The notes: generated by a model from the sequence alone, not told the origin. Shown: positions 44,358 to 52,692, counted from the stretch's first letter. The stretch is 64,000 nucleotides of DNA from Zhihengliuella salsuginis (GCF_014651715.1 NZ_BMXK01000003.1:124001-188000), one strand, 5' to 3'. A program made the numbers and translations.

Positions 44358-45550
44358 GAGGCGAGGTGGACGAGCGACTGCTCGAGACGGTGCGGCTGCG
44401 CGCGATCGAGCAGGGAGGCCGCATCAGCGGTGCGGACGTCGCGGAGGCGGTGCGGGCCTCCGGCCTGGTCGTCGGCAGCGGCACTGCGACCCACGTCATC
44501 CGGATGCTCCAGGAGGAGCTCACGGGGCTCGGGCCGCTGCAGTCGCTGGCCGACGCGCCGGGCGTCAGCGACGTGCTCGTCGACGGGACCGGGGCCGTGT
44601 GGGTCGAGGCGGAGGGCCGCCTGACCCGCGCCGGATACACCTTCGCCAGCACGGAGGACGTGCGCCGGCTGGCCGTGCGGCTCCTGGGCAGCGGCGGGCA
44701 GCGGCTCGACGACGCCGAGCCGTTCGGCGACGTCGTCGTCGGCGACTACCGCGTGCACGCGGTCCTGCCGCCGGTCGCCGCGGCCGGGCCGCTGCTGTCC
44801 ATCCGCGTCCGGCACCGGCGGCGCCTCGAGCTCGAGGAGATCCTCGGCGCCGGCAGCCCGTGGAACGAGGTGCTGCGCGCCGTCGTCGCCAGCCGCCGCA
44901 ACTTCCTCATCAGCGGCGGGACCGGGAGCGGGAAGACCACGCTCCTCGGGGCGATGCTCGGTCAGGCCGGAGCCTCGGAGCGCCTCATCGTCTGCGAGGA
45001 CGCCCGCGAGCTCGAGCCGGACCACCCGCACGTGGTCAGCCTCCAGTGCCGGACCGGCAACGTCGAGGGCGCCGGCGGCATCGGCCTCGACGACCTGGTC
45101 CGCCAGTCGCTGCGGATGCGGCCGGACCGGCTCATCGTCGGCGAATGCCGTGGCGCGGAGATCCGCGACTTCCTCGCGGCGATGAACACCGGCCACGACG
45201 GGGCCGGCGGCACGCTGCACGCCAGCTCCTGCGAGGCCGTCCCCGCCCGGCTGGCCGCCATGGGCGCCCTGGCCGGGATGACCGCCGACGCGACGGCGCT
45301 GCAGGCCGCGGGAGCCCTCGACTACGTCGTCCAGATGCGCAGGCCCGGGCACGGCCCGGGGCAGCGCGGCCCGGCGACCCTCGCGGTCCTCGAGCTGGTG
45401 CGCTCCGCCGACGGGCACGGGATGGCCGCCCGCCCGCTCGCCCACGACGACGGCGACGGACCGCGGTTCCTGCCCGCTGCCCGCGAACACATCCGGCCGC
45501 TGCTCGACGCGGGCATGGACGACGCGGCCATCCGGTGGGCTCCCGCATGA
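44354..45550 (+). CDS. TadA/CpaF-type pilus assembly ATPase
   Basis: The 398-residue secretion ATPase powers the Tad/Flp pilus. It carries an N-terminal helical domain, VSDVLVDG, Walker A ISGGTGSGKTTLL near residue 190, the Asp box CEDARELEPDHPHVVSLQ, and the Walker B region RPDRLIVGECRGAEIRDFLAAMNTGHDGAGGTLHA near 255. It ends with RWAPA. ATG 44354 overlaps the previous stop as ATGA, and its own stop overlaps the TadB-like start. A hexameric cytoplasmic motor is expected at the membrane. Confidence 0.94.
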   Translation: MRGEVDERLLETVRLRAIEQGGRISGADVAEAVRASGLVVGSGTATHVIRMLQEELTGLGPLQSLADAPGVSDVLVDGTGAVWVEAEGRLTRAGYTFASTEDVRRLAVRLLGSGGQRLDDAEPFGDVVVGDYRVHAVLPPVAAAGPLLSIRVRHRRRLELEEILGAGSPWNEVLRAVVASRRNFLISGGTGSGKTTLLGAMLGQAGASERLIVCEDARELEPDHPHVVSLQCRTGNVEGAGGIGLDDLVRQSLRMRPDRLIVGECRGAEIRDFLAAMNTGHDGAGGTLHASSCEAVPARLAAMGALAGMTADATALQAAGALDYVVQMRRPGHGPGQRGPATLAVLELVRSADGHGMAARPLAHDDGDGPRFLPAAREHIRPLLDAGMDDAAIRWAPA

Positions 45551-46350
45551 GCGGCGCCGCCATCGCCGCTGCCACCCTCGCCGCCGCGGCCGCCGCCTGG
45601 GTCCTCGGCGGGACGGGCGCCTCGCGGCGGTCCCGGGGCACGTCGCCGCGCGCCCGGCCGCGCGGAGGCGCATCCCCGTCCCGGGCGTTGGCGCGGTGGA
45701 GGGACGCCGTCCGCCGGGAGCCCCAGGACATCGCTGAACACGCGCGAGCCCTGCGTCAGCTGGCCGCACTCTTCGAGACCGGTCGCACCCCGGAGCGGAC
45801 ATGGAACCAGCTGGGCCGCGCATGGGCCGCAGAGGCGCCCCCGGCGCGGACCGGGCGCCAGGACGGTTCCGGCGATGCCGGAGCCGCCGGCACCCGAGCC
45901 GCCCGAGACATCCATGCCGCGGCCGTCGCGGCCCAGACGGCCCACGCCGTCGGCCAGCGCACCTCGACCGGACTGGGCGGCCACGCCGAACACTCGGACT
46001 TCGGATGGGTGTGGGAGCGCGTGAGCTGGTGCCTCGAGCTCTCGGAGCGCACCGGCGCGTCGCTGGCGGGACTGCTCGAGCGGGTCGCCGAGCAGCTCGA
46101 GTCCGAACAGGACCTCGGACGGGCCAGAGCGACTGCGCTCGCCGGGCCCCGCACGACGAATCGGATGCTGGCACTGCTCCCGGCCTTCGGGCTCGCCCTC
46201 GCGGCCCTGCTCGGGGCCGACCCCGTCGGCGTGCTGATCGGGCACCCGGCCGGCCGCATCGCGCTCGTGACCGGCGCCGGGCTCTGGGCGGCCCACTGGT
46301 GGTGGACGCGCCGTCTCCTGCGGGCCGCCGGCGGCGAGGAGCGAAGGTGA
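45547..46350 (+). CDS. TadB-like type II secretion F-domain protein
   Basis: The 267-residue membrane protein has an N-terminal helix, a basic segment, a T2SSF cytoplasmic region (HARALRQLAALFETGRTPERTW... VSWCLELSERTGASLAGLLERVAEQLESEQDLGRARATALAGPR) and two C-terminal helices (MLALLPAFGLALAALLGADPVGVLI, IALVTGAGLWAAHWWW). It is a platform protein for pilus assembly. It is shorter than classical TadB and interrupts its T2SSF region with a low-complexity insertion. ATG 45547 overlaps the TadA stop as ATGA. Confidence 0.85.
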   Translation: MSGAAIAAATLAAAAAAWVLGGTGASRRSRGTSPRARPRGGASPSRALARWRDAVRREPQDIAEHARALRQLAALFETGRTPERTWNQLGRAWAAEAPPARTGRQDGSGDAGAAGTRAARDIHAAAVAAQTAHAVGQRTSTGLGGHAEHSDFGWVWERVSWCLELSERTGASLAGLLERVAEQLESEQDLGRARATALAGPRTTNRMLALLPAFGLALAALLGADPVGVLIGHPAGRIALVTGAGLWAAHWWWTRRLLRAAGGEERR

Positions 46351-46910
46351 CCGGCGTCCTGCCGGCAGCCCTCCTCGCAGCGGCCGCCGTGTGGATCCTC
46401 CTCCTCCCCGGTCCCCGAGGCCGACTCGGCCTCCGGCGGCGGGAACGCGGACGGCACCCGTCCGGCCCCCGCGCGCGGCCCGGACGCGGGCCGGCCGACG
46501 CCGACGTCGCCCTCCTGCTCGAACTCAGCGCGAGCCTGCTCGCCGCCGGACAGCCGGTGTCCGGCGTGCTGACGCACCTGGCCGACACGGTGCCCGGCTG
46601 CATACCCCTGCACCGGGTCGCCCGGGCGCTCGAACTCTCGGTCGCCTGGGACCGGGCCTGGGAGACCGCACCGGAGTCATTCCGGCCCCTCGTGCAGGCG
46701 CTGGGGTTCACCCACCAGTCCGGCGCCGCCGCGGCGACCCTGCTGCGCACCACGGCCGCCGAGCAGCGCCGCAGCGCCGTCCGCCGGGCGGAGAAGGACG
46801 CCGCCGCGCTCGCCGTGCGGCTCGTCGTGCCGCTGGGCGTGTGCGCCCTGCCCGCGTTCGTCTGCATCGGGATCGTCCCGCTGGTCGTGTCGCTGCTGCC
46901 CGACCTGTAG
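46347..46910 (+). CDS. TadC-like type II secretion F-domain protein
   Basis: The 187-residue protein has an N-terminal helix (LPAALLAAAAVWILLLPG), a basic linker, and a compact T2SSF domain (DVALLLELSASLLAAGQPVSGVLTHLADTVPGCIPLHRVARALELSVAWDRAWE... ALGFTHQSGAAAATLLRTTAAEQRRSAVRRAEKDAAALAVRLVVPLGVCALPAFVCIGIVPLVVSLL) with final helices. It pairs with the TadB-like protein. The GTG start overlaps the TadB stop by 4 nt. A 166-nt gap without a recognised gene follows before the pilin. Confidence 0.85.
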   Translation: MTGVLPAALLAAAAVWILLLPGPRGRLGLRRRERGRHPSGPRARPGRGPADADVALLLELSASLLAAGQPVSGVLTHLADTVPGCIPLHRVARALELSVAWDRAWETAPESFRPLVQALGFTHQSGAAAATLLRTTAAEQRRSAVRRAEKDAAALAVRLVVPLGVCALPAFVCIGIVPLVVSLLPDL

Positions 46911-47076
46911 CCGTACGGGCACCCGGGCCCTGGTGGACTTGTCATCCACAGCGGGGCATCCCGGCGGAGTTCTCCAGAACGTCGGCCCGGGCGCCCCGGG
47001 GGAGCCGCCGGCGGCGGAGGCTGAAGGGGAGCGGCCGGGACGGCGGCTCGATCATCCACTACGAAAGGACATCATC

Positions 47077-47349
47077 ATGGAGCAGAACCGGGTTCTCGCA
47101 GAGTCCGTCTCCGACGTGCCGGACAACGTCGTCGAACTGGCCGACCACCGGCCGCCGGAGCACACGACGGAGCACGGCAGCGAACGGCTCCGCGGGCAGT
47201 TGGCGGCCGAGGCCGGGATCGCGACCGCGGAGTTCGCCATCGTGACGTTCGCGGCCGTCGCTTTCGCCGGCCTGCTGGTCGTCATCCTCTCCAGCGGCGA
47301 CGTCAGCGAGATGTTGATGGCCCTGGTCCGCAAGGCACTGCAGGCCTGA
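47077..47349 (+). CDS. Flp-type pilin (DUF4244-like)
   Basis: The 90-residue protein has a 48-residue leader, then AEAG|IATAEFAIVTFAAVAFAGLLVVIL: a prepilin-like cut site with Glu at +5 and Phe at +6, followed by a hydrophobic helix, and a short tail. This fits the DUF4244 group of actinobacterial Tad loci and the class of small Flp pilins. ATG 47077 follows GAAAGGAC. It is probably the major pilus subunit. No prepilin peptidase gene is in the window. Confidence 0.85.
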   Translation: MEQNRVLAESVSDVPDNVVELADHRPPEHTTEHGSERLRGQLAAEAGIATAEFAIVTFAAVAFAGLLVVILSSGDVSEMLMALVRKALQA

Positions 47350-47356
47350 GACGGTC

Positions 47357-47752
47357 ATGGGGAGGAACCAGCACAGGGCACCGCCGATCCGGCGGGACTC
47401 CGGCAGGTCCGAAACCGGCAGCAGCACGGCCGAGGTCGCCGTGCTGCTGCCGGCCCTCGCGGTCCTGCTGGCCTTCGCGCTCGGGGCCGGCGGGCTCGGC
47501 ATCACGCAGATCCAGCTGGAGGAGGGCGCCCGGGTGGCTGCCCGGGAACTGGCCCGCGGCGAGTCTGCTCCGGCCGCGGCCGACGCCGCGCGCCGGCACG
47601 CGGGCGGCGACGCCTTGATCTCCGTTGACCCCGGTGGCGACTACTCGAGAGTATCGATCCGCCGCGACGTGCGGATCCCGCTTGTCGGCACCCACGTGGT
47701 CACGCTCAGCGCCGACGCCGAGGCCAGGACGGAGAGCCCCGGTGCCGGCTGA
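47357..47752 (+). CDS. TadE-like pseudopilin
   Basis: The 131-residue protein has a short basic head and the prepilin-type motif ETG|SSTAEVAVLLPALAVLLAFALGAGG with Glu at +5, then a membrane helix and an outside domain (ITQIQLEEGARVAARELARGESAPAAADAARRHAGG...). TadE-type proteins are minor pilus components. ATG 47357 starts 7 nt after the pilin stop. Its last bases overlap the next pseudopilin start. Confidence 0.85.
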   Translation: MGRNQHRAPPIRRDSGRSETGSSTAEVAVLLPALAVLLAFALGAGGLGITQIQLEEGARVAARELARGESAPAAADAARRHAGGDALISVDPGGDYSRVSIRRDVRIPLVGTHVVTLSADAEARTESPGAG

Positions 47753-48155
47753 GAATGGTCCACTCGACGGCGCGCGCGGGGCCGGGACCGTGCTGATGGT
47801 CGGGCTCGCCGCGGCGGTGCTGCTCGCCGGGGCGGCCGTGCTGACGATCGGACAGGCGGCCGTTGCGGCCACGCGGGCGACCACGGCAGCGGACCTCGCG
47901 GCGCTGGCCGCCGCCGACACGGCCCGCGGCGTCACCGACGGCGAGACCTGCGCCGTGGCCGCGAGGGTGGCCGGACGGAACGGCGCGCGTGTGACGTCCT
48001 GCGCGCTGGGCAACCCGGAGGGGACCGTCGTCGACGTCTCCGTCGCGGTCCGGCTGGGCGAGGGGATCGGGGTGCTGGAAGGCGTCGGCCTCGAAGCGCG
48101 GGCCACCGCGCGGGCGGGACCTCCTCCAGCGCCCTGGGCAGAACTGCCCGGGTAG
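47742..48155 (+). CDS. TadE/Rv3654c-like helicase-region pseudopilin
   Basis: The 137-residue protein resembles the Rv3654c-type Tad component: a hydrophobic helix GTVLMVGLAAAVLLAGAAVLTIGQ after GARGA, then AVAATRATTAADLAALAAADTARGVTDGETCAVAARVAGRNGARVTSCALG with a cysteine pair, and a final TVVDVSVAV strand. It lacks the +5 Glu of the two preceding pseudopilins. GTG 47742 overlaps the TadE gene by 11 nt in another frame. The name in older annotation as helicase-related is unsupported here; I describe only its Tad context. Confidence 0.75.
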   Translation: MPAENGPLDGARGAGTVLMVGLAAAVLLAGAAVLTIGQAAVAATRATTAADLAALAAADTARGVTDGETCAVAARVAGRNGARVTSCALGNPEGTVVDVSVAVRLGEGIGVLEGVGLEARATARAGPPPAPWAELPG

Positions 48156-48183
48156 CCGTCTGGAACTCGGCGGCGGCGCGCAC

Positions 48184-48189
48184 TAGGGT
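48184..48189 (+). promoter_or_regulatory. -10 box (TAGGGT) before the post-Tad lipoprotein gene
   Basis: TAGGGT ends 8 nt before ATG 48198, suggesting that the lipoprotein/OmpA pair has its own promoter separate from the Tad operon. Confidence 0.45.
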
Positions 48190-48197
48190 CGAAGCCG

Positions 48198-48875
48198 ATG
48201 TCAGCAGGTATTCACGGGAAAGAGGGACAGTTGCTCCAGAGCACATGGCGGAAGATGGCCGCGCTGGCGGCCGCGGGGGTGCTGCTCTCAGGGTGCTCGA
48301 GCGCGGGGGAGCCGTCCGGCGCGAGCCCGGAAGCAGCGGCCGCGTCCGGCCCGGCGGCGAACGCCGCGCAGACCGGCGCCGAGGACTCCTCCGCCCCGGA
48401 GGGCGGAGGCCAGGCGGCCCCCTCGTCCGCCGGCGAGCCGCTCGGCGATCTGGGCGCGCGGGAGGACACCCTGGCACCCGGCTCGCGCATCACCCTGAAC
48501 AGCGTGCGCGCCAACGACTCGACGATGACGGTCACGTTCTCGCTGACCAACACCAACGAGGCGGACGGCGAGAAGCTCTACATCCAGTCCGAATTCGGCA
48601 ACGGCGCCGCCGACGAGGAGGACGAATCGCTGCGCTCCGCCGAGCGCTACAGTGTGGACGGCGTCTTCGTGGTCACCGGCGAGGGCAAGCGCTACCTGGT
48701 CGGCCGGGGTGCCGACGGGCTCTGCGCCTGCTCGACGGACGTGGAGGGCAACACCGAGCCCGGCGCGACGACGACCTACTCGGCCGTGTTCGCCGCCCCG
48801 CCGGCATCCGTCGACGCCGTGGATGTGCACATCCCGAGCGCCGGCGCCTTCGAGGGCGTGGAGATCCAGCGGTGA
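48198..48875 (+). CDS. Lipoprotein following the Tad cluster
   Basis: The 225-residue protein ends its signal with LLSGC (lipobox), then has an Ala/Ser/Glu-rich linker (about residues 35-85) and a compact beta-rich domain: ITLNSVRANDSTMTVTFSLTNTNEADGEKLYIQSEFGNG, SLRSAERYSVDGVFVVTGEGKRYLVGRGADGLCACSTDVEG, FAAPPASVDAVDVHIPSAGAFEGVEI. I recognise no named family. ATG 48198 (TAGGGT 8 nt upstream) or TTG 48231 (after GAGGGACAG) may start it. Its stop overlaps the OmpA-type gene by 4 nt, so they are made together. Confidence 0.75.
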   Translation: MSAGIHGKEGQLLQSTWRKMAALAAAGVLLSGCSSAGEPSGASPEAAAASGPAANAAQTGAEDSSAPEGGGQAAPSSAGEPLGDLGAREDTLAPGSRITLNSVRANDSTMTVTFSLTNTNEADGEKLYIQSEFGNGAADEEDESLRSAERYSVDGVFVVTGEGKRYLVGRGADGLCACSTDVEGNTEPGATTTYSAVFAAPPASVDAVDVHIPSAGAFEGVEIQR

Positions 48876-49414
48876 GAGGCGCCGGGCGTCTCGCCGCCGC
48901 CGTTCTCTCCGCCGCAGTCGCGGGGGCTCCGGCCGTGGCGGCCGGCTCGACGACGGTCGGGGCGCCGGGGCCGGTCGAGGTGCTGGACTTCGGCGTGGAG
49001 GAGCTGACGTTCCCCGTCGAGGAGCTGACGTTCGGCTCCGCGACCCTCTCCGGGGGCGTGAAGGAGGAGGGCGAGACCATCACGCTGGCGGCCGAGATCT
49101 TCTTCGCACCGAACGAGCACACGCGCACGCCTGAGTCGGAGGGGGAGCTGGAGGCGCTCATCGGGGAACTGCAGGAGCGCGACCCGGCCCGACTCACCGT
49201 CCTCGGGCACACCGACGACGTCCAGGACGAGGACCACAACCAGCGGCTCTCCGAACGGCGCGCCCAGGCGATCGCCGATGAGATCGCCTCCGCACTCGGC
49301 GGCGGCGTCGACATCGAGGTCTCCGGCCGCGGGGAGTCCGAGCCCATCGCGGACAACGAGACCGACGCCGGGCGCCAGCTCAACCGCCGGGTCGAGGTCA
49401 CGGTCGAGGGCTGA
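48872..49414 (+). CDS. OmpA-family C-terminal domain protein, secreted
   Basis: The 180-residue protein has a Sec-type signal (RLAAAVLSAAVAGAPAVAA), a duplicated VEELTF motif near residue 40, and an OmpA-like peptidoglycan-binding domain: IFFAPNEHTRTPES near residue 75, LTVLGHTDDVQDEDHNQRLSERRAQAIADEIASALGG and VSGRGESEPIADNETDAGRQLNRRVEV. In a monoderm it would sit outside the membrane bound to the wall. GTG 48872 overlaps the lipoprotein stop. It closes the lipoprotein/OmpA pair that follows the Tad genes. Confidence 0.85.
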   Translation: MRGAGRLAAAVLSAAVAGAPAVAAGSTTVGAPGPVEVLDFGVEELTFPVEELTFGSATLSGGVKEEGETITLAAEIFFAPNEHTRTPESEGELEALIGELQERDPARLTVLGHTDDVQDEDHNQRLSERRAQAIADEIASALGGGVDIEVSGRGESEPIADNETDAGRQLNRRVEVTVEG

Positions 49415-49444
49415 CGCCGCGGATCTGCGGCGCGGGCCGCCGCC

Positions 49445-51805
49445 TCAGCCGGCGTCGCGCAGGATCCGCTCGAGCAGCGTCTCGGCGCCGGCCTTGGAGA
49501 GCGGGTTGTTCTTGTTGCCGCACTTGGGGGACTGGACACAGGAGGGGCAGCCGGTCTCGCACTCGCAGGCGCGGATCGCCTCGAGGGTCGCCGAGAGCCA
49601 GTCCGCCGCCTTCTGGTACCCGCGCTCGACGAACCCCGCGCCGCCCGGGTGCCCGTCGTAGACGAAGATCGTCGGCGATTCCGTGTCGGCGTGGATGGCC
49701 GTCGAGACGCCGCCGATGTCCCACCGGTCGCTCGAGGCGACCAGCGGGAGGAGGCCGATCGCCGCGTGCTCGGCGGCGTGCAGCGCGCCCGGGATGTCGC
49801 CCGCGACCAGACCGGCCGAGAGCATGTCCGCCTCGGAGATGGTGAACCAGACGGCCTTCGTGTGCAGGTCGCGCGGCTCCAGCTCGAGCGGCTCCTCGCC
49901 GAGGATCTCGTTGCTGGAGACCGACTTCCGCTGGAACCCCACTACCTGGGTCGTCACCCTCACGTCCCCGAAGTGGACGCGCACGCTGCCCCAGTCCCGG
50001 CTGACGGCCTCCTCGAGGACCTCGACCGTGGTGATGTCGCGGGCCTGCGTGTAGTAGTTCGGGTTCGCCCGGCGCACCAGCACGCAGTGGTCCTGCTCGT
50101 TGAGCTCCTCGACGACGTAGCTCGCGCCCTGGTGGACGTAAACGGCGTCGGGGTGCGCCTGGTAGTGGGTCTGCGGGGAGTCCATGGTCCCGAGCAGGGC
50201 GCCGGTCTCGAAATCGATGATGCTCACCGGTCCGCCGCCGTCGGCCCGGAGACTGACCATCGCAGCGGCCGACTCCGGGTGCGTCCAGTACCAGCCGGAG
50301 GGCCTGCGGCGCAGGTAGCCGCGCTCCACCAGCTGATCGAGCAGCTCCTGGGCCGTGGGGCCGAAGAGCTCGACATCCTCCGGACGCAGGGGCTGCTCCG
50401 CGGCCGCCGCGCAGAGGTGCGGACCCAGCACATACGGGTTCAGCGGGTCGAAGACGGTCGCCTCCACCGGCGTATCGAAGATCGCCTCCGGATGGTGGAC
50501 GAGGTATGTGTCGAGGGGGTCGTCGCTCGCGATGAACACGGCCAGGGCGTCCTGACCGGCCCGGCCCGCCCGGCCGATCTGCTGGTAGAAGGAGGCCCGG
50601 GTGCCAGGCCAGCCGGCCACCAGGACGGCGTCCAGGCCGGAGACGTCGATGCCGAGCTCGAGGGCCGGCGTGGAGGCGATGCCGAGCAGCTCCCCGGTGC
50701 GCAGCCGCCGCTCGAGCTCCCGCCGCTCCTCGGGCAGGTAGCCGGAACGGTAGGCCGCGACCCGGCCGCGCAGCGCGGGGTCGACCTCGTCGAGCATGCT
50801 CTGCGTGATGGAGGAGATCGTCTCGGCCCCGCGGCGCGACTTGATGAACGAGATCGTCCGCACCTGCTCGCACATCAGGTTCGCCATCAGGTCGCTCGTC
50901 TCGGCGATCGAGGTGCGCCGCCGCGGGGCGCCGTTCTCGCCGAGCAGGTCGGTCAGCGGCGGTTCCCAGAGGGCGACCGTCTTGGCCCCGCGGGGCGAGA
51001 AGTCGTGCGTCACGGCGGTCGCCGGGGAGCCGATGAGGCGGCCGAAGGACTCGTCCGGTTCCGCGCTCGTCGCGGAGGCCCCGATGAACACGGGGTCAGC
51101 CCCGTAGTGCTCGCACACGCGGCGCAGCCGCCGCAGCAGGTTCGCGACGTGGGACCCGAAGACGCCGCGGTAGCTGTGCGCCTCGTCGACCACGACGAAC
51201 GCGAGCCGCTTGAAGAAGCGCGACCACCACGCGTGGTTGGGCAGGATGCCGTAGTGCAGCATGTCCGGGTTCGCGAGGATGAAGTTCGCATGCTCGCGGA
51301 TCCACCGGCGCTCGCCCTGCCCGGTGTCGCCGTCGTAGGTGGACGCGCGCACCTGGGGGAGCCGCAGCGACGCCACGGCCTCCAGCTGGTCGGCGGCCAG
51401 GGCCTTGGTCGGCGCGAGGTAGAGCACGACGGCGCCGTCGCCGTTCGCGCTCGCCTCGCCGGCCGTGAGAATCCGGTTGACGGCCGGCAGCTGGTAGGCC
51501 AGCGACTTGCCCGAGGCCGTGCCGGTCGCGACGATCACGTGCTCGCCCGACTCGGCGGCCATCGCCGCCTGCACCTGGTGCAGCCAGGGTTCGTGGATGC
51601 CGAGGCGCTCGTAGGCGGCGAGCACGTCGGGATGCGTCCACTCCGGCCACGGCGCGTGCACGGCGTCGCTCGCCTCCAGGACGCGGGTGTGCTGCAGCGA
51701 CTCCGGGGCCTGACCGTGCCCGAGGAGCGGGATCAGCGAGCCGTGGCTGACCTGGAAGTCGGAGGCCGGCTGCCCGGAGACGGCCGGCGGATTCTGGTCG
51801 TTCAG
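49445..51805 (-). CDS. DEAD/DEAH-box helicase with zinc-finger C-terminus
   Basis: The 786-residue protein has an SF2 helicase core: VIVATGTASGKSLAYQLPA near residue 90, VVVDEAHSYRG near 197, IGASATS near 242, ISFIKSRRGAETI, ASTPALELGIDVSGLDAVLVAGWPGTRASFYQQIGRAGRAG near 370, and a C-terminal region with CECETGCPSC...CGNKNNP, a zinc site. It is the Rv3649-type helicase found near Tad loci. The start is unusual: conserved text SLIPLLGHGQAPESL precedes the only GTG (51661), and CTG 51805 overlaps the GNAT stop as CTGA. From GTG 51661 it would have 738 residues. Confidence 0.88.
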   Translation of the reverse strand: MNDQNPPAVSGQPASDFQVSHGSLIPLLGHGQAPESLQHTRVLEASDAVHAPWPEWTHPDVLAAYERLGIHEPWLHQVQAAMAAESGEHVIVATGTASGKSLAYQLPAVNRILTAGEASANGDGAVVLYLAPTKALAADQLEAVASLRLPQVRASTYDGDTGQGERRWIREHANFILANPDMLHYGILPNHAWWSRFFKRLAFVVVDEAHSYRGVFGSHVANLLRRLRRVCEHYGADPVFIGASATSAEPDESFGRLIGSPATAVTHDFSPRGAKTVALWEPPLTDLLGENGAPRRRTSIAETSDLMANLMCEQVRTISFIKSRRGAETISSITQSMLDEVDPALRGRVAAYRSGYLPEERRELERRLRTGELLGIASTPALELGIDVSGLDAVLVAGWPGTRASFYQQIGRAGRAGQDALAVFIASDDPLDTYLVHHPEAIFDTPVEATVFDPLNPYVLGPHLCAAAAEQPLRPEDVELFGPTAQELLDQLVERGYLRRRPSGWYWTHPESAAAMVSLRADGGGPVSIIDFETGALLGTMDSPQTHYQAHPDAVYVHQGASYVVEELNEQDHCVLVRRANPNYYTQARDITTVEVLEEAVSRDWGSVRVHFGDVRVTTQVVGFQRKSVSSNEILGEEPLELEPRDLHTKAVWFTISEADMLSAGLVAGDIPGALHAAEHAAIGLLPLVASSDRWDIGGVSTAIHADTESPTIFVYDGHPGGAGFVERGYQKAADWLSATLEAIRACECETGCPSCVQSPKCGNKNNPLSKAGAETLLERILRDAG

Positions 51806-52467
51806 TTCTGCGCGGCCTCCACCGTGACCATGTTCCCGAGCGTCGTCCAGCCCAGGTAGCCGTAGAGTCCCTGGCCGTCGACTGTCGCGATGAGGAGGCC
51901 TTCGGCGACGTCGTGTTCGAGCGCCAGGGCCGCCAGGGCGCGCATGACGAGGGAGCCGAGGCCGCGGCGGCGGAAGTCGGGGGAGGTGATGATGCGGTCG
52001 AAGACGGCGTACTCCTCGACGACCGCGACGTGGCCGCTGGCGACGACGATGCTCGGGTCCTCTTCGAGGTGCACGGAGACGTAGGCGTTGGTGCCGTCGC
52101 GCTCCGTCTGGATCGTGAAGCCGTCCGGGCTGCGGGGGTCCTCGACGTCCTGGTCCTCCATGTCGGCGACCATAAGGACCTCGTCGGCCTGCTGGACGGT
52201 CAGGCCGGCGGCCTGAGCCGCCTCGACGAACGAGTTGGACTCGTTGACGAAGGCGGTCAGCCGGCGGGCGGGGTGCTTCGCCAGGGTCTCGGCGACCGCC
52301 ACGAGCTCCTCGTCGGTCGGCTCGCAGACGACGTACTCCCAGTCGCCGATGGTGTCGTGGCGCAGGGCGGCATGGACGCGGCCCTCGTGCCGGCTCTCGT
52401 AACCACGGCCGGAGGACCAGCCCGTGACCCACGTTCCAATCAGTTCATCGCTTGCGGAGGATCCCAT
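51802..52467 (-). CDS. GNAT-family N-acetyltransferase
   Basis: The 221-residue protein has the GNAT acetyl-CoA fold in its C-terminal half: a strand AYVSVHLEEDPSIVVASGHVAVVEEYAVFDRIITSPDFRRRGLGSLVMRALAALALEHDVAEGLLIATVDGQGLYGYLGWTTLG, with the RRRGLGS pyrophosphate loop near residue 169. The N-terminal half may be a second, degenerate GNAT-like unit. The substrate is unknown. ATG 52467 has TAGGGT (52479-52474) 6 nt upstream and no ribosome-binding site. It is followed by the helicase with a CTGA overlap. Confidence 0.85.
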   Translation of the reverse strand: MGSSASDELIGTWVTGWSSGRGYESRHEGRVHAALRHDTIGDWEYVVCEPTDEELVAVAETLAKHPARRLTAFVNESNSFVEAAQAAGLTVQQADEVLMVADMEDQDVEDPRSPDGFTIQTERDGTNAYVSVHLEEDPSIVVASGHVAVVEEYAVFDRIITSPDFRRRGLGSLVMRALAALALEHDVAEGLLIATVDGQGLYGYLGWTTLGNMVTVEAAQN

Positions 52468-52473
52468 GGGATG

Positions 52474-52479
52474 ACCCTA
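52474..52479 (-). promoter_or_regulatory. -10 box (TAGGGT) of the GNAT-helicase unit
   Basis: TAGGGT on the minus strand ends 6 nt before ATG 52467. Confidence 0.5.
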
Positions 52480-52679
52480 CCCCGACTTCAGTGCGCGGTG
52501 CAGGGGCCGTACTCAACTGTTGCCCAACCGCAAGCAACGTCGACGTCGCAGGTGAGAGCCGCCGTCGTGCCGCCTGTGGGTCCGTTCCGGAGTGGCCGCC
52601 GTCACGGTGCGGCGACCCCGCGGCGGAGGCGCGGGGCGGGGAGGGCCATGTCCGGCACGCGCGCCCGGAGCGGGGCCAG

Positions 52680-52685
52680 TACCCT
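52680..52685 (+). promoter_or_regulatory. -10 box (TACCCT) of trhO
   Basis: TACCCT ends 7 nt before GTG 52693, which lacks a ribosome-binding site. Confidence 0.5.
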
Positions 52686-52692
52686 TTAATGC

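Noticed and set aside
43004-47059. A minus-strand open frame of about 1,350 codons across the Tad genes
   Set aside because: It is antisense to overlapping, motif-bearing genes on the plus strand and has Arg/Pro/Ala-rich text without a domain; it is a shadow of high-GC third-codon bias.
46911-47076. Possible small RNA or gene in the TadC-pilin gap
   Set aside because: No start with a good coding signal, no clear hairpin or tRNA-like fold was seen.
49415-49432. Short inverted repeat CGCCGC/GCGGCG between the OmpA gene and helicase
   Set aside because: Only 6 bp in a GC-rich background; chance pairing is likely.
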